Shown piece by piece: positions 17,996 through 26,766 of a stretch of 64,000 bases of DNA; the first letter of the stretch is position 1, and each line of letters opens with the position of its first letter. The DNA is from Cryobacterium sinapicolor (GTDB lineage Bacteria > Actinomycetota > Actinomycetes > Actinomycetales > Microbacteriaceae). The position numbers and the translations under genes are program-made. The notes under the pieces are model-generated. The model did no database searches and was not told where the DNA came from. It saw only the letters and a list, made by a program, of their open reading frames with translations. Location of the stretch: the NCBI RefSeq assembly GCF_004403465.1, contig NZ_SOGQ01000061.1, forward strand, positions 17,566 through 81,565, written 5' to 3'.

Positions 17996-19138
17996 ATGAT
18001 CTCGAAAAAGGCAATTGCGATCTGCGCAATCGTCGGTGTTTCCGTTTCCGGCATCGTCATGGCGGCGCCGGCGAACGCTGAACCTGTGTCCAACAGCTAC
18101 GCAATCGTGGGTTCAGATACGCTCCAGGACGTCGTGAACGCGGCCGTCAACGGCACGACGGTCAGCGGTTCGAACGTCCGGTCGCTGGCCAATGGGACGG
18201 CAGTCGGCTCCTTCGACGCGACGGGCGGAGTGCTGATCCAGACCAAGCCTGCTGGCGCTCGTTTCGGGCGTCCCAACGGCTCGGGCGACGGGGTCAAGGC
18301 ACTTAGCCGGTCGCTTGATGGTGCCGCTTACACGTCCGCGACACCCGGATCGCCCGCAGCGATCATCACCGGTCAGGTCGACATCGCGCGAAGCTCCTCT
18401 GGCCCGGGCAGCTCCGCGAACACGAACGGGCTGCTCGCCTACGTGCCGTTCGGTCGCGACGCGCTCACGTACGCCCACAGCGGCACAAACACGGGATTCG
18501 ACAACCTCGACCTTGCCACGCTGACCGGCATCTTCAACTGCTCCATCACAGCCGTCAATGGCGTTTCGGTGACGGCTGTCATTCCTCAGGCTGGTTCCGG
18601 GACGCGTGAGTCTTGGCTGTCCAAGCTCTCCCTGACGAGCGCGTACTCGACTGCCAACCCCAGCTGTGTCAAGGTCGGTCAGGAACACGACACCATAGCC
18701 CTTGCCGATGGCTCACCCTTCCCGGACAACGCGATCACTGCGATGTCCGCCGCCCAGTGGGTCGCCCAGAACACCGGCGCCGGCATCAACCGGATCGGAA
18801 CGGCAACCAACAGGGTCGGGATGCTCAACCCGGCCAAGGTCGGCACGCCCATCGCCGGCACGAACGCCGTGACCGGAGCCGGTGCCGCAATGACTCCAAA
18901 CTCGGCCTTCTACAGCAACGCCACCTGGGGAAGGGACACCTATCTCGTCGTCGAGTACGCGCGCATTGAGGCGGGTAACCCGAAGTTCGACGCCACCCTG
19001 GCGAACCTGCTCGACCCGAGCAAGGCCAGCAGCCTTACCAACACCGGCACATTCGCCTCCACCACGGGAGCAGCGAAGAAGAAGTTCGGCTTCCTCGCCC
19101 CGAGCAGCACCACCCCCCTCCGCTCGAACCTGCGCTAA
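17996..19138 (+). CDS. Second secreted PstS-like substrate-binding protein
   Basis: A 380-residue exported protein with a typical Sec signal (KKAIAICAIVGVSVSGIVMA, then APANA). It has no C-terminal span, so it is free or held by partners. PstS-like hallmarks are YAIVGSDTLQDVVNA at the start of the mature protein, the segment GQVDIARSSSGPGS, and VIPQAGSGTRESWL, which matches the anion-binding Ser-Gly-Thr-Arg loop. The ATG at 17996 is chosen over a GTG eight codons upstream because GAAAGG lies at the right distance. It lies in a run of surface-protein genes inside the pst locus. The ligand is probably phosphate or another oxyanion, by family only. Confidence 0.85.
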   Translation: MISKKAIAICAIVGVSVSGIVMAAPANAEPVSNSYAIVGSDTLQDVVNAAVNGTTVSGSNVRSLANGTAVGSFDATGGVLIQTKPAGARFGRPNGSGDGVKALSRSLDGAAYTSATPGSPAAIITGQVDIARSSSGPGSSANTNGLLAYVPFGRDALTYAHSGTNTGFDNLDLATLTGIFNCSITAVNGVSVTAVIPQAGSGTRESWLSKLSLTSAYSTANPSCVKVGQEHDTIALADGSPFPDNAITAMSAAQWVAQNTGAGINRIGTATNRVGMLNPAKVGTPIAGTNAVTGAGAAMTPNSAFYSNATWGRDTYLVVEYARIEAGNPKFDATLANLLDPSKASSLTNTGTFASTTGAAKKKFGFLAPSSTTPLRSNLR

Positions 19139-19205
19139 TTCCGCTTCGTCGCATCTCAATCGGTCCTTCACGTCACCCTAAACGCGTCAAGAAAAGGATT
19201 AACTC

Positions 19206-20270
19206 ATGAAGCTCAACACGAAGACCCGCACTCTCGCGGTCGGGGCGCTGTCCATCGCCCTGCTGGCTGGCACGGGAGTGGCCGCGGCCTCCGCCGTGGT
19301 CCAGACCAACGGATCGGCTGGGGCTGTCTACATGTACGACGCCGCAGACGGAAGCGCCCTGGACGCTCCCGGATACTCCTACGGGTGGGACGACCAGGTC
19401 GTCGGCTCGCCCGATGGGGTAGACCCGATGGTCGACTTTTCCTGCCCCGCGGGCACCACGAACGTCTACACCTTCGCCACCACACCGGGAACGGAGCTCG
19501 GGGGAACGAACGGCTGGAAGGCATTCTCGCCCAATTCCCTGACCGCAACGGGTGGGGTTCTTCTGCCGAACACCACTCCGTCCGGCCAGATCAACGGGAC
19601 AGGTCCTGCGATCAAGGCTGCCGGAGGCACCTACTCGCTCGGGTTCGCCTGCACCATTAATAACGGTGTGACTACTGTGGCCGCGTATTACCGTACCGCG
19701 ACCATCACCGCGGGGACGGGTGCGTACACGCTCAGTCGCAATGACACCACCGTCGTTGTCCCGCCCGTCGTACCTGGACCGCAGAACGGCACCGTCGCTC
19801 TCGCTCCCACCACGACTGGCGCCGTCAACGGCGTGCTCGCGCTGACGGTCCCGGCCGGCGCCGCGGCGTCGTTCGGCACCCCGTCACTCGTGAACAACAA
19901 GTCGACCACGACCGGCACCCTCGGCAACATCACGGTCAACGATGGCCGGGTACTCACGCGCGAAGGCTGGAACCTCAGCGCGACCGTCGCGGACTTCAAG
20001 AACAGTACGGATGCGACGAACATCATCAGCAAGTCCCAGCTCGGCGTCGCCCCGAAGCTGGTCGTTGCCGGCACGTCCGCGACCGGCGTCACCGCCGCCG
20101 CGGTCCAGGTGGCCGGTGCGGCATCCGGGACGTACAACTTTGCCTCCGGCTCGGCAGCGAACACGGTCGGCGACAGCGTTCTCAACGCAGACCTGACCTT
20201 CGTCGCTCCTCAGGACAAGGCCGCCGGCACCTACACCTCGACGATGACCCTCACGGTCGTCTCGAAGTAG
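19206..20270 (+). CDS. Secreted WxL-like cell-surface protein
   Basis: A 354-residue exported protein with signal RTLAVGALSIALLAGTGVAA, cleaved near ASA. The N-terminal half is Gly/Thr-rich and beta-type with paired Cys (DFSCPAG and GFACTIN). The C-terminal half resembles a WxL domain: a GWNLSATVADF motif, a central GVTAAAVQVAGAASG stretch, and the closing GTYTSTMTLTVVS. The second Trp of canonical WxL proteins is replaced by Met-Thr-Leu. WxL domains bind peptidoglycan and partner with DUF916 proteins, one of which is encoded next. AAAGGA precedes the ATG. A strong hairpin lies 24 bases after the stop. Confidence 0.75.
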   Translation: MKLNTKTRTLAVGALSIALLAGTGVAAASAVVQTNGSAGAVYMYDAADGSALDAPGYSYGWDDQVVGSPDGVDPMVDFSCPAGTTNVYTFATTPGTELGGTNGWKAFSPNSLTATGGVLLPNTTPSGQINGTGPAIKAAGGTYSLGFACTINNGVTTVAAYYRTATITAGTGAYTLSRNDTTVVVPPVVPGPQNGTVALAPTTTGAVNGVLALTVPAGAAASFGTPSLVNNKSTTTGTLGNITVNDGRVLTREGWNLSATVADFKNSTDATNIISKSQLGVAPKLVVAGTSATGVTAAAVQVAGAASGTYNFASGSAANTVGDSVLNADLTFVAPQDKAAGTYTSTMTLTVVSK

Positions 20271-20293
20271 GAGCAGGCACCAGCTGAACAACG

Positions 20294-20325
20294 GGGGAGG
20301 AACGGCGTTCGCGCCGGTCCTCCCC
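20294..20325 (+). terminator. Strong stem-loop with TTCG tetraloop after the WxL-like gene
   Basis: A 14-bp stem with one mismatch (20294-20307 with 20312-20325) closes a TTCG loop. There is no long T run after it, so it may be a weak terminator or 3' stabiliser that sets the WxL-like protein above the downstream genes. Confidence 0.65.
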
Positions 20326-20377
20326 TTCCTCTCACACTGATTTCCGCCAACGCAGCATCCGCAGAAAGACCGCAGAA

Positions 20378-21472
20378 ATGAGTACGCCGATCGTGACCCT
20401 CAGCACCATCGCCCCCCGACTCCTGTCCGTCACCGCCGGCGTGTTGGTCACCCTGGGATTGACCGTCAGCCTCGGCGTCTCAGGGGCCTCCGGCGCCTGG
20501 GCGGCCGACGCCGACGGCATCGCCGGCGCACCCTCCGCCGGCGGCGGCGTCGACCAGTCCCGGTCCCGGTTCAGCTACCAAGTCGAACCCGGCCAGACGC
20601 TCCAGGACGAATACCTGGTCGAGAACACCGGCACCACCGTGCAGGCCGTCACCGTCTACGCCACCGACGCCTTCAACGCCGACGACGGCAGCTTCGCGCT
20701 CCTCGAGGGAGCCGCGACCCCCGCGGACGCCGGAACCTGGATCGCTTTCGACAACGGCACCAACAGGATCCAGGTCACGCTCGACCCCGGCACCCGGCAG
20801 GTGCTGCCGTTCACCGTGACGGTCCCGGCCGATGCCACGCCCGGGGACCACGCCGGCGGCGTCATCGTCTCGGCCCTCTCCCCGGCCGGACAGGTCACCG
20901 TCGACCGGCGCGTCGGCATCCGCCTGTACGTGCGCGTCAAGGGCCCGCTGCAGCCCGGCCTGACGATCAGCAGCATCGAATCGTCCTACCAGCCGAGTGT
21001 CAACCCGTTCTCGGGCGAGACCACCCTGAAAATGAGCCTGACCAACAACGGGAACGTGTCGCTCAGTGCCGACACCGTCTCGCAGGTGCGCGGCTTGTTC
21101 GGGATTCCGCTCTCCGGGCTGGTCGATCAGGAGATCTCCGAGATGCTGCCCGGCAGCTCCCGCACGGTCAGCATCGTGATTCCCGGCGTGGGCGCCTGGG
21201 TCTATCTGAACCCGCACGTGTCGCTGGCCGCGACCGTCGACGAGGACGCCCTCGCCGCGGGAGTGCTGCCGACCGGCGCGCGCAACAGCGACCTCTTCGT
21301 GGTGCCGTGGGCGTTTCTCCTTCTGGTGCTGGTCGGGGGAGGGACCTGGCTGATCGTGCGGTTCAGCCGCAAGCGCGACGCTACGATGGCCGCCGCCTGG
21401 ATCGAATACACGGAGGCCGAGGCGCGCCGCAAGGCGCGGGAAGAAGCCCCGGCCGAGTTTGCCTCTCGTTAG
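20378..21472 (+). CDS. DUF916-type WxL-interacting membrane protein
   Basis: A 364-residue protein with a signal peptide (GVLVTLGLTVSLGVSGASGA). Two Ig-like domains match the DUF916 pattern: FSYQVEPGQTLQDEYLVEN opens the first, with VTVPADATPGDHAGGVIVSA and GIRLYVRVKGPLQPGLTI. A second beta domain contains KMSLTNNGNVSLSADT. One span near the C terminus (LFVVPWAFLLLVLVGGGTWLIV) and a charged cytoplasmic tail anchor it. In Firmicutes this family binds WxL proteins and peptidoglycan; here it directly follows a WxL-like gene. The ATG has GAAAGA upstream. Confidence 0.85.
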   Translation: MSTPIVTLSTIAPRLLSVTAGVLVTLGLTVSLGVSGASGAWAADADGIAGAPSAGGGVDQSRSRFSYQVEPGQTLQDEYLVENTGTTVQAVTVYATDAFNADDGSFALLEGAATPADAGTWIAFDNGTNRIQVTLDPGTRQVLPFTVTVPADATPGDHAGGVIVSALSPAGQVTVDRRVGIRLYVRVKGPLQPGLTISSIESSYQPSVNPFSGETTLKMSLTNNGNVSLSADTVSQVRGLFGIPLSGLVDQEISEMLPGSSRTVSIVIPGVGAWVYLNPHVSLAATVDEDALAAGVLPTGARNSDLFVVPWAFLLLVLVGGGTWLIVRFSRKRDATMAAAWIEYTEAEARRKAREEAPAEFASR

Positions 21473-21502
21473 CTTTCCCGTCAGATCATCGAAACCTTGG
21501 AC

Positions 21503-22336
21503 GTGCTAACTAAACCGGTGCTTACCTCCCCTGCCGTGCGCCGGCTTCCGATCGTGGCTCTCATCGCTCTCCTCGCGATGACGGGCATGGTCGGTGTCGC
21601 CCTGGGTGCTGCTGCCCCCAGTGCCGTCGCCCGAAGCGCGACTGCTCCCAGTGCCACGTCGGCGACGGATGATCCGCGCGGCGTCGATCTGTCCGTCACG
21701 GTGCTCGGACCGACCGGATCCTCGTCACCGGCGGCGCCGGCGGGGCCCGGCGCCACGCCCCGCGCGACGGCGCCGCAGCCGGCGAAACCAGCCTCGGTGC
21801 GCGGAGTCACCCAAACGACTGCAGCAGGGTCGGCCGCGGGGACCCACGCACTCGGAATCGACCCCACGGCGGTGGGCGGCGTCCTCTATGTCAGCGGCGT
21901 CACCGCGTTGCCGAAGCCGGACTTCGGCCCCGGCGGGGGCGACATCGTGCTGGCCTTCACCCTGAAGAATGTCACGACCACCCCGGTCACGTCGAGTCTC
22001 AAATTCTGGATCACGAACGCTGTCGGCATGCAGTTGGCCGCAGTCGACGCCGTCGAGGTCGCCGACCTTTCACCAGGGGAGACCCGCACGGTCACGGCCA
22101 CCCTGCCCGACGTCGGCCAGTGGACTTTGTTCACCGGTCACGTCACCTTGACGCCACCGACCGAGGTTCTCGGAACGGCGCTGGGACCGGTGTCCCGGGA
22201 GTCCCTCGTCGTCATCCCGCCCTACTTCCTCCTGCTTGTGTTCACCGCCGCCGGCGCATTGACTCTGGGCTTGCGGAAGCTGCCCGTCGTGCGTCGTGCT
22301 CGTAACCCTGCAATCGGCGAGGGGATGGCGTCGTGA
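21503..22336 (+). CDS. Membrane-anchored Ig-like protein of the pst surface locus
   Basis: About 277 residues, function unknown. A signal-like hydrophobic segment (LPIVALIALLAMTGMVGVAL) is followed by a long Ala/Pro/Thr linker. A beta domain (DIVLAFTLKNVTTTPVTSSL to QWTLFTGHVTLTPP) resembles the second domain of the preceding DUF916-type protein. A C-terminal span (YFLLLVFTAAGALTLGL) and basic tail follow. The start is uncertain: TTG 21497, GTG 21503 and GTG 21518 are all possible and none has a clear ribosome-binding site. The stop overlaps the next gene by four bases (GTGA), tying it to the sortase-like protein. Confidence 0.75.
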   Translation: MLTKPVLTSPAVRRLPIVALIALLAMTGMVGVALGAAAPSAVARSATAPSATSATDDPRGVDLSVTVLGPTGSSSPAAPAGPGATPRATAPQPAKPASVRGVTQTTAAGSAAGTHALGIDPTAVGGVLYVSGVTALPKPDFGPGGGDIVLAFTLKNVTTTPVTSSLKFWITNAVGMQLAAVDAVEVADLSPGETRTVTATLPDVGQWTLFTGHVTLTPPTEVLGTALGPVSRESLVVIPPYFLLLVFTAAGALTLGLRKLPVVRRARNPAIGEGMAS

Positions 22337-23373
22337 CCATCGCAAAGCCGACGCGCCGGTTCAGGGCACCCGGTACGGTCCGCCCGCCCGGCCGTCCCGG
22401 CCGTGCGGAATCCAGTCGGCGGTCCGGACCGCCGCGGCCTCCGACGGAGCCCGGAGCACCCAAACCGCCGAAAATCCCCAGGCCGCCCCGACGGATGCCG
22501 ATGCCCCCGCGACCGCCGGTCGACCTCAGCCCGCGTGATCAGGCCATCCGTTCGACCCTGACGATCCTGGCCGTGCTGATCCTCGGTCTGCTGGCCAACA
22601 TCACGGTGCTCGGTCAGCTGCAACACGTCGTCAGCCAGCAACGGCTCACCAACACGTTCCGGTACGAACTCGCCGAGGGAACCGCTCCGGTCAGCGAGGG
22701 CACAGTCGACAAGGTCCTGCTCACGGCGGGCACACCCGTCGCACTGATCGACATTCCGTCCATCGATGTGCACGAGATCGTGGTCGAGGGCACCGACTCA
22801 GGCACCCTGCGGGCGGGGCCGGGCCACCGCCGCGACAGTGTTCTCCCGGGGCAGGCCGGGTACAGCGTCATCATGGGCCGGGCCGCAGCCTTCGGTGGAC
22901 CGTTCAGCCGACTCCAGGAGTTGCGCCCCGGGCAGGAATTCACCGTCATTACCGGCCAGGGCGAACACACCTACTCCGTGCTCGGCGTTCGCTATGCCGG
23001 CGATCCGACGCCGCCCGCGCTCGGAGCCGGCAAGAGCCGCCTGGTGCTCGCGACCGCTCGCGGCCCGGCCTTCGTGCCCACCGGCGTCGCCAGAGTGGAT
23101 GCGGAACTCGTCTCGGAGACGAAGCCCGCCGGTGCACGCCAGACCACCTATCTGACCCTGCCGCTTGCCGACAAGGAACTGGCCACGGACACATCGACCG
23201 TGTGGGCGCTCGTCTTCGCGCTGCAGTTCCTGCTCGTGATCGAGCTCGCCGCTGTCTGGGCATTCCGGCGGGTCGGCCCCCGCAAGACCTGGACCGTGTT
23301 CCTTCCCGTGGTCACGGTTGGTGGGGTCTTCGTGGCCGACCAGCTCGTGCGCCTGCTCCCGAATCTGCTCTAG
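22333..23373 (+). CDS. Sortase-fold membrane protein lacking catalytic His and Cys (pseudosortase)
   Basis: A 346-residue class E-like sortase homologue. A Pro/Arg-rich cytoplasmic N terminus (1-67) leads to one span (about 74-92) and the sortase domain. LRAGPGHRRDSVLPGQAGYS aligns with the class E pattern, but where active enzymes have GHRTxxGAPF this protein has MGRAAAFGGPF, placing Arg183 at the catalytic His. The TLxTC motif is LVLATAR, placing Ala242 at the catalytic Cys, and no Cys occurs anywhere in the protein. The Arg after it (Arg254) is kept. Two C-terminal spans follow. It should not perform transpeptidation; a scaffold or substrate-binding role is inferred. It lies 19 bases before pstB. 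Confidence 0.88.
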   Translation: MTIAKPTRRFRAPGTVRPPGRPGRAESSRRSGPPRPPTEPGAPKPPKIPRPPRRMPMPPRPPVDLSPRDQAIRSTLTILAVLILGLLANITVLGQLQHVVSQQRLTNTFRYELAEGTAPVSEGTVDKVLLTAGTPVALIDIPSIDVHEIVVEGTDSGTLRAGPGHRRDSVLPGQAGYSVIMGRAAAFGGPFSRLQELRPGQEFTVITGQGEHTYSVLGVRYAGDPTPPALGAGKSRLVLATARGPAFVPTGVARVDAELVSETKPAGARQTTYLTLPLADKELATDTSTVWALVFALQFLLVIELAAVWAFRRVGPRKTWTVFLPVVTVGGVFVADQLVRLLPNLL

Positions 23374-23392
23374 CAACCCGAAACGAGTGGTT

Positions 23393-24406
<1,014 letters not shown>

Positions 24407-24417
24407 CGGTCTGCGGT

Positions 24418-24442
24418 CCCGGCCATCTCTGCGCCGGCCGGG
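24418..24442 (+). terminator. Hairpin downstream of pstB
   Basis: CCCGGCC (24418-24424) pairs with GGCCGGG (24436-24442), followed by a G-rich then CTTTCCCC stretch that could form a second stem. There is no T tract, so termination is only suggested. Confidence 0.35.
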
Positions 24443-24483
24443 AAGGGGGGTGCGTCTTTCCCCTCCGGGTACCGGGGTCGAAT

Positions 24484-24489
24484 TACACT
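24484..24489 (+). promoter_or_regulatory. Putative -10 box (TACACT) of the CYTH-CHAD gene
   Basis: TACACT ends five bases before the ATG at 24495 and no Shine-Dalgarno sequence is evident, suggesting a leaderless transcript independent of pstB. Confidence 0.4.
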
Positions 24490-24494
24490 GAAGC

Positions 24495-26015
24495 ATGACT
24501 TCCGCTGGCTATGCAGAGATCGAGCGCACTTTCGACGTCAACCCCGCGACGGCACTGCCGCCCCTGCACGATTTGCCGGGCGTCACCCACGTGGAACCGC
24601 CGGTCGAGCACCACCTCGACGCCCTCTACTACGACACGGCCGACCTGGTCCTCGCCGGTCGGCGATTGACCCTGCGCCGCCGCACCGGGGGCGACGACGC
24701 CGGCTGGCACCTCAAGCTCCCGGTCGCCGTCGACGAGCGCCGGGAGATGCGGGAGCCACTCGGCGATGACCCGGAGCAGATCCCCGAGGGCATCCTCACC
24801 CTCGTGCGGGCCGTCCTCCGCGGTCGCACCCTCGTACCCGTCGTGCGGCTGCGCACCCGGCGCACCCTGCACCAGCTTGTCGGCGAGAATGACGTCGTGC
24901 TCGCCGAGGTCTGCGACGACGAGGTGCAGGCGGACCGATTCGCGCCGGAAGCGCTCAGCCAGACCTGGCGGGAATGGGAGGTCGAGCTCGTGCACGGCTC
25001 CCGAGACCTGCTCGACGCCGCCCAGGCGCGGCTCGCGTCGGTCGGCGTGGAGCCATCCGCGAACCCGTCCAAACTGGCTCGCGCCCTCGGCGACCAGCTG
25101 CCGGCCTTCGTCACCGTGCCGGCACCCCGGCCGACCCGCAAGAGCTCGGCCGGCACCGTGCTGATGGCCTACGTGCACGAACAGGTGCGGGCGATCGGCA
25201 TCCAGGATGCGCGGGTACGGGAAAACGATGCCGACGGCGTGCACCGGATGCGCGTGGCCACGCGCCGCCTCCGCTCGGCCCTGTCCACCTACCGGGATCT
25301 CCTGGACAGGGCGGTCACCGATCCACTCCGCGATGAACTGCGCTGGCTGGCCGGCTCGCTCGGCGCCGCCCGGGACGCGGAGGTGATCCGGCAGCGCCTC
25401 GCGCACCGGCTCGCGCAGGAACCGGTCGAACTCGTGGTGGGCCCGCTGATGGAGCGCATCGACGGGCACTTCGCCGAGGTCATCCGGGCCGCCCGCAAGC
25501 AGGCGCTCGCCGCCCTCGACTCCGAACGGTACTTCCGCCTGCTCGACACGCTCGACGCCTTGCTGGCCATCCCACCGCTGCTCCCACGGGCGGACAAGCC
25601 CGCGAGCACCGTCATCCCCGAACTGATCCGCGCGGACTGGAAGCGCCTGCGCGCAGCCGTGTTCCTGGCCCAGGGCACCCCGTCGGGCACCGTGCGCGAC
25701 GGGGCGCTGCACGAGGCGCGCAAGCGGGCCAAGCAACTGCGCTACGCGGCCGAGACGGCCATGCCGCTGCGGCGCACCCGCGCGGTGCGGCTCGTGGCCG
25801 CGGCCCGGCAGGTGCAGGACACCCTCGGCGACCATCAGGACAGCGTCGTCGCCCGGGACGAGCTGCTCCGGCTCGGCATGGCCGCGTACCTGCAGGGCGA
25901 GAACGCCTTCAGCTACGGCCGGCTGCACGCCGTGGAACGGAGTGGGGCCGCCGCCATGGAGACGCGCTTCTTTCGCACCTGGCGGGACTTTCCGAAGGCA
26001 TCGATCTCGAAGTAA
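24495..26015 (+). CDS. CYTH-CHAD domain protein (polyphosphate-associated)
   Basis: A 506-residue soluble protein. The N-terminal CYTH tunnel domain (about 1-200) starts YAEIERTFDV; the usual ExExK signature is EIERT, so the last Lys is Thr. It continues with DALYYDTADLVLAGRRLTLR and WHLKLP. The C-terminal CHAD domain (about 215-500) has the conserved basic/His motif DGVHRMRVATRRLRSALSTY and a second motif HEARKRAKQLRYAAE. CHAD domains bind inorganic polyphosphate and CYTH domains act on triphosphates. Its place directly after pstB fits a role in handling phosphate once imported. It converges on the marR gene with a three-base gap. Confidence 0.93.
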   Translation: MTSAGYAEIERTFDVNPATALPPLHDLPGVTHVEPPVEHHLDALYYDTADLVLAGRRLTLRRRTGGDDAGWHLKLPVAVDERREMREPLGDDPEQIPEGILTLVRAVLRGRTLVPVVRLRTRRTLHQLVGENDVVLAEVCDDEVQADRFAPEALSQTWREWEVELVHGSRDLLDAAQARLASVGVEPSANPSKLARALGDQLPAFVTVPAPRPTRKSSAGTVLMAYVHEQVRAIGIQDARVRENDADGVHRMRVATRRLRSALSTYRDLLDRAVTDPLRDELRWLAGSLGAARDAEVIRQRLAHRLAQEPVELVVGPLMERIDGHFAEVIRAARKQALAALDSERYFRLLDTLDALLAIPPLLPRADKPASTVIPELIRADWKRLRAAVFLAQGTPSGTVRDGALHEARKRAKQLRYAAETAMPLRRTRAVRLVAAARQVQDTLGDHQDSVVARDELLRLGMAAYLQGENAFSYGRLHAVERSGAAAMETRFFRTWRDFPKASISK

Positions 26016-26018
26016 CCC

Positions 26019-26510
26019 TCAGTCGAAACCGAGGCTCAGCTTGCGCAGCAGGGTCGCGAGGCCGGCCTGCTCACTCGGCGACAGCGTGGCGAGCAGCTCG
26101 GCCTCGGCGTCGACCAGCCGGGTGATGGCGGCGTCCACCCGGGTGAGGCCGGCCGGGTTCATCCCGACGAAGATGCCGCGGCCGTCGTTGGGGTCGGTGC
26201 GCCGGGTGACCAGCCCGCGCTCGACGAGCCGGTCGATCCGGTTGGTCATCGTGCCGCTGGAGACCAACGTCTGCTGCAGCAGGGCCTTCGGGCTCAATTC
26301 GTAGGGTGCCCCCGCGCGGCGCAGGGCCGAGAGCACGTCGAACTCCCAGGAGTCCAGCTCGGACCGGGAGAACGCGGTGCGCCGGGCACGGTCCAGGTGC
26401 TTGGACAGACGTGCCACGCGTGACAGGACCTGCAGCGGCGCGAAGTCGAGGTCGGGCCGCTCGCGCAGCCAGGCATCAACGATCCGGTCGACTTCGTCAT
26501 GTGCGGGCAT
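26019..26510 (-). CDS. MarR-family transcriptional regulator
   Basis: A 163-residue winged-helix regulator. The core pattern is WEFDVLSALRRAG (helix before the recognition region), LSPKALLQQTLVSSGTMTNRIDRLVERGLVTRR (helix-turn-helix and wing; conserved motif SGTMTNRIDRL) and DPNDGRGIFV. Such proteins act as dimers and usually control neighbouring genes or efflux in response to small aromatic ligands. The ATG at 26508-26510 (MPAHDEVDRIV) is chosen because upstream codons add unrelated residues across the tRNA. It is divergent from tRNA-Gln/glmU and convergent with CYTH-CHAD. Its target is unknown. Confidence 0.92.
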   Translation of the reverse strand: MPAHDEVDRIVDAWLRERPDLDFAPLQVLSRVARLSKHLDRARRTAFSRSELDSWEFDVLSALRRAGAPYELSPKALLQQTLVSSGTMTNRIDRLVERGLVTRRTDPNDGRGIFVGMNPAGLTRVDAAITRLVDAEAELLATLSPSEQAGLATLLRKLSLGFD

Positions 26511-26632
26511 CCGTCCATTATCCCGCTCGGGCGCGCAAACCGGCGCGGGAACCGGCCCAGGTGCGCCGGGGCGCGCTATCGGCGCGATATCTGGCAGACT
26601 TGTCACCGTTGGTCGGCCCTCGGTCGGCGAAT

Positions 26633-26704
26633 TCCGCCGTGGTGTAATGGCAGCACGACAGCCTTTGGAGCTGTTAGGTCTAGGTTCGAGTCCTGGCGGC
26701 GGAG
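26633..26704 (+). tRNA. tRNA-Gln (anticodon TTG)
   Basis: A 72-base cloverleaf. The acceptor stem is TCCGCCG with CGGCGGA. The anticodon stem ACAGC/GCTGT closes the loop CTTTGGA, giving anticodon TTG, and the T loop is GGTTCGAGTCC. The discriminator base is G and CCA is not encoded. glmU follows 62 bases later, an arrangement common in actinobacteria. Confidence 0.93.
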
Positions 26705-26766
26705 CCCTGAATGGCGTCACCATCCGGCCTTCCCCGGGCGGCTCCACCGAAGCTAGAGGAAACCAC

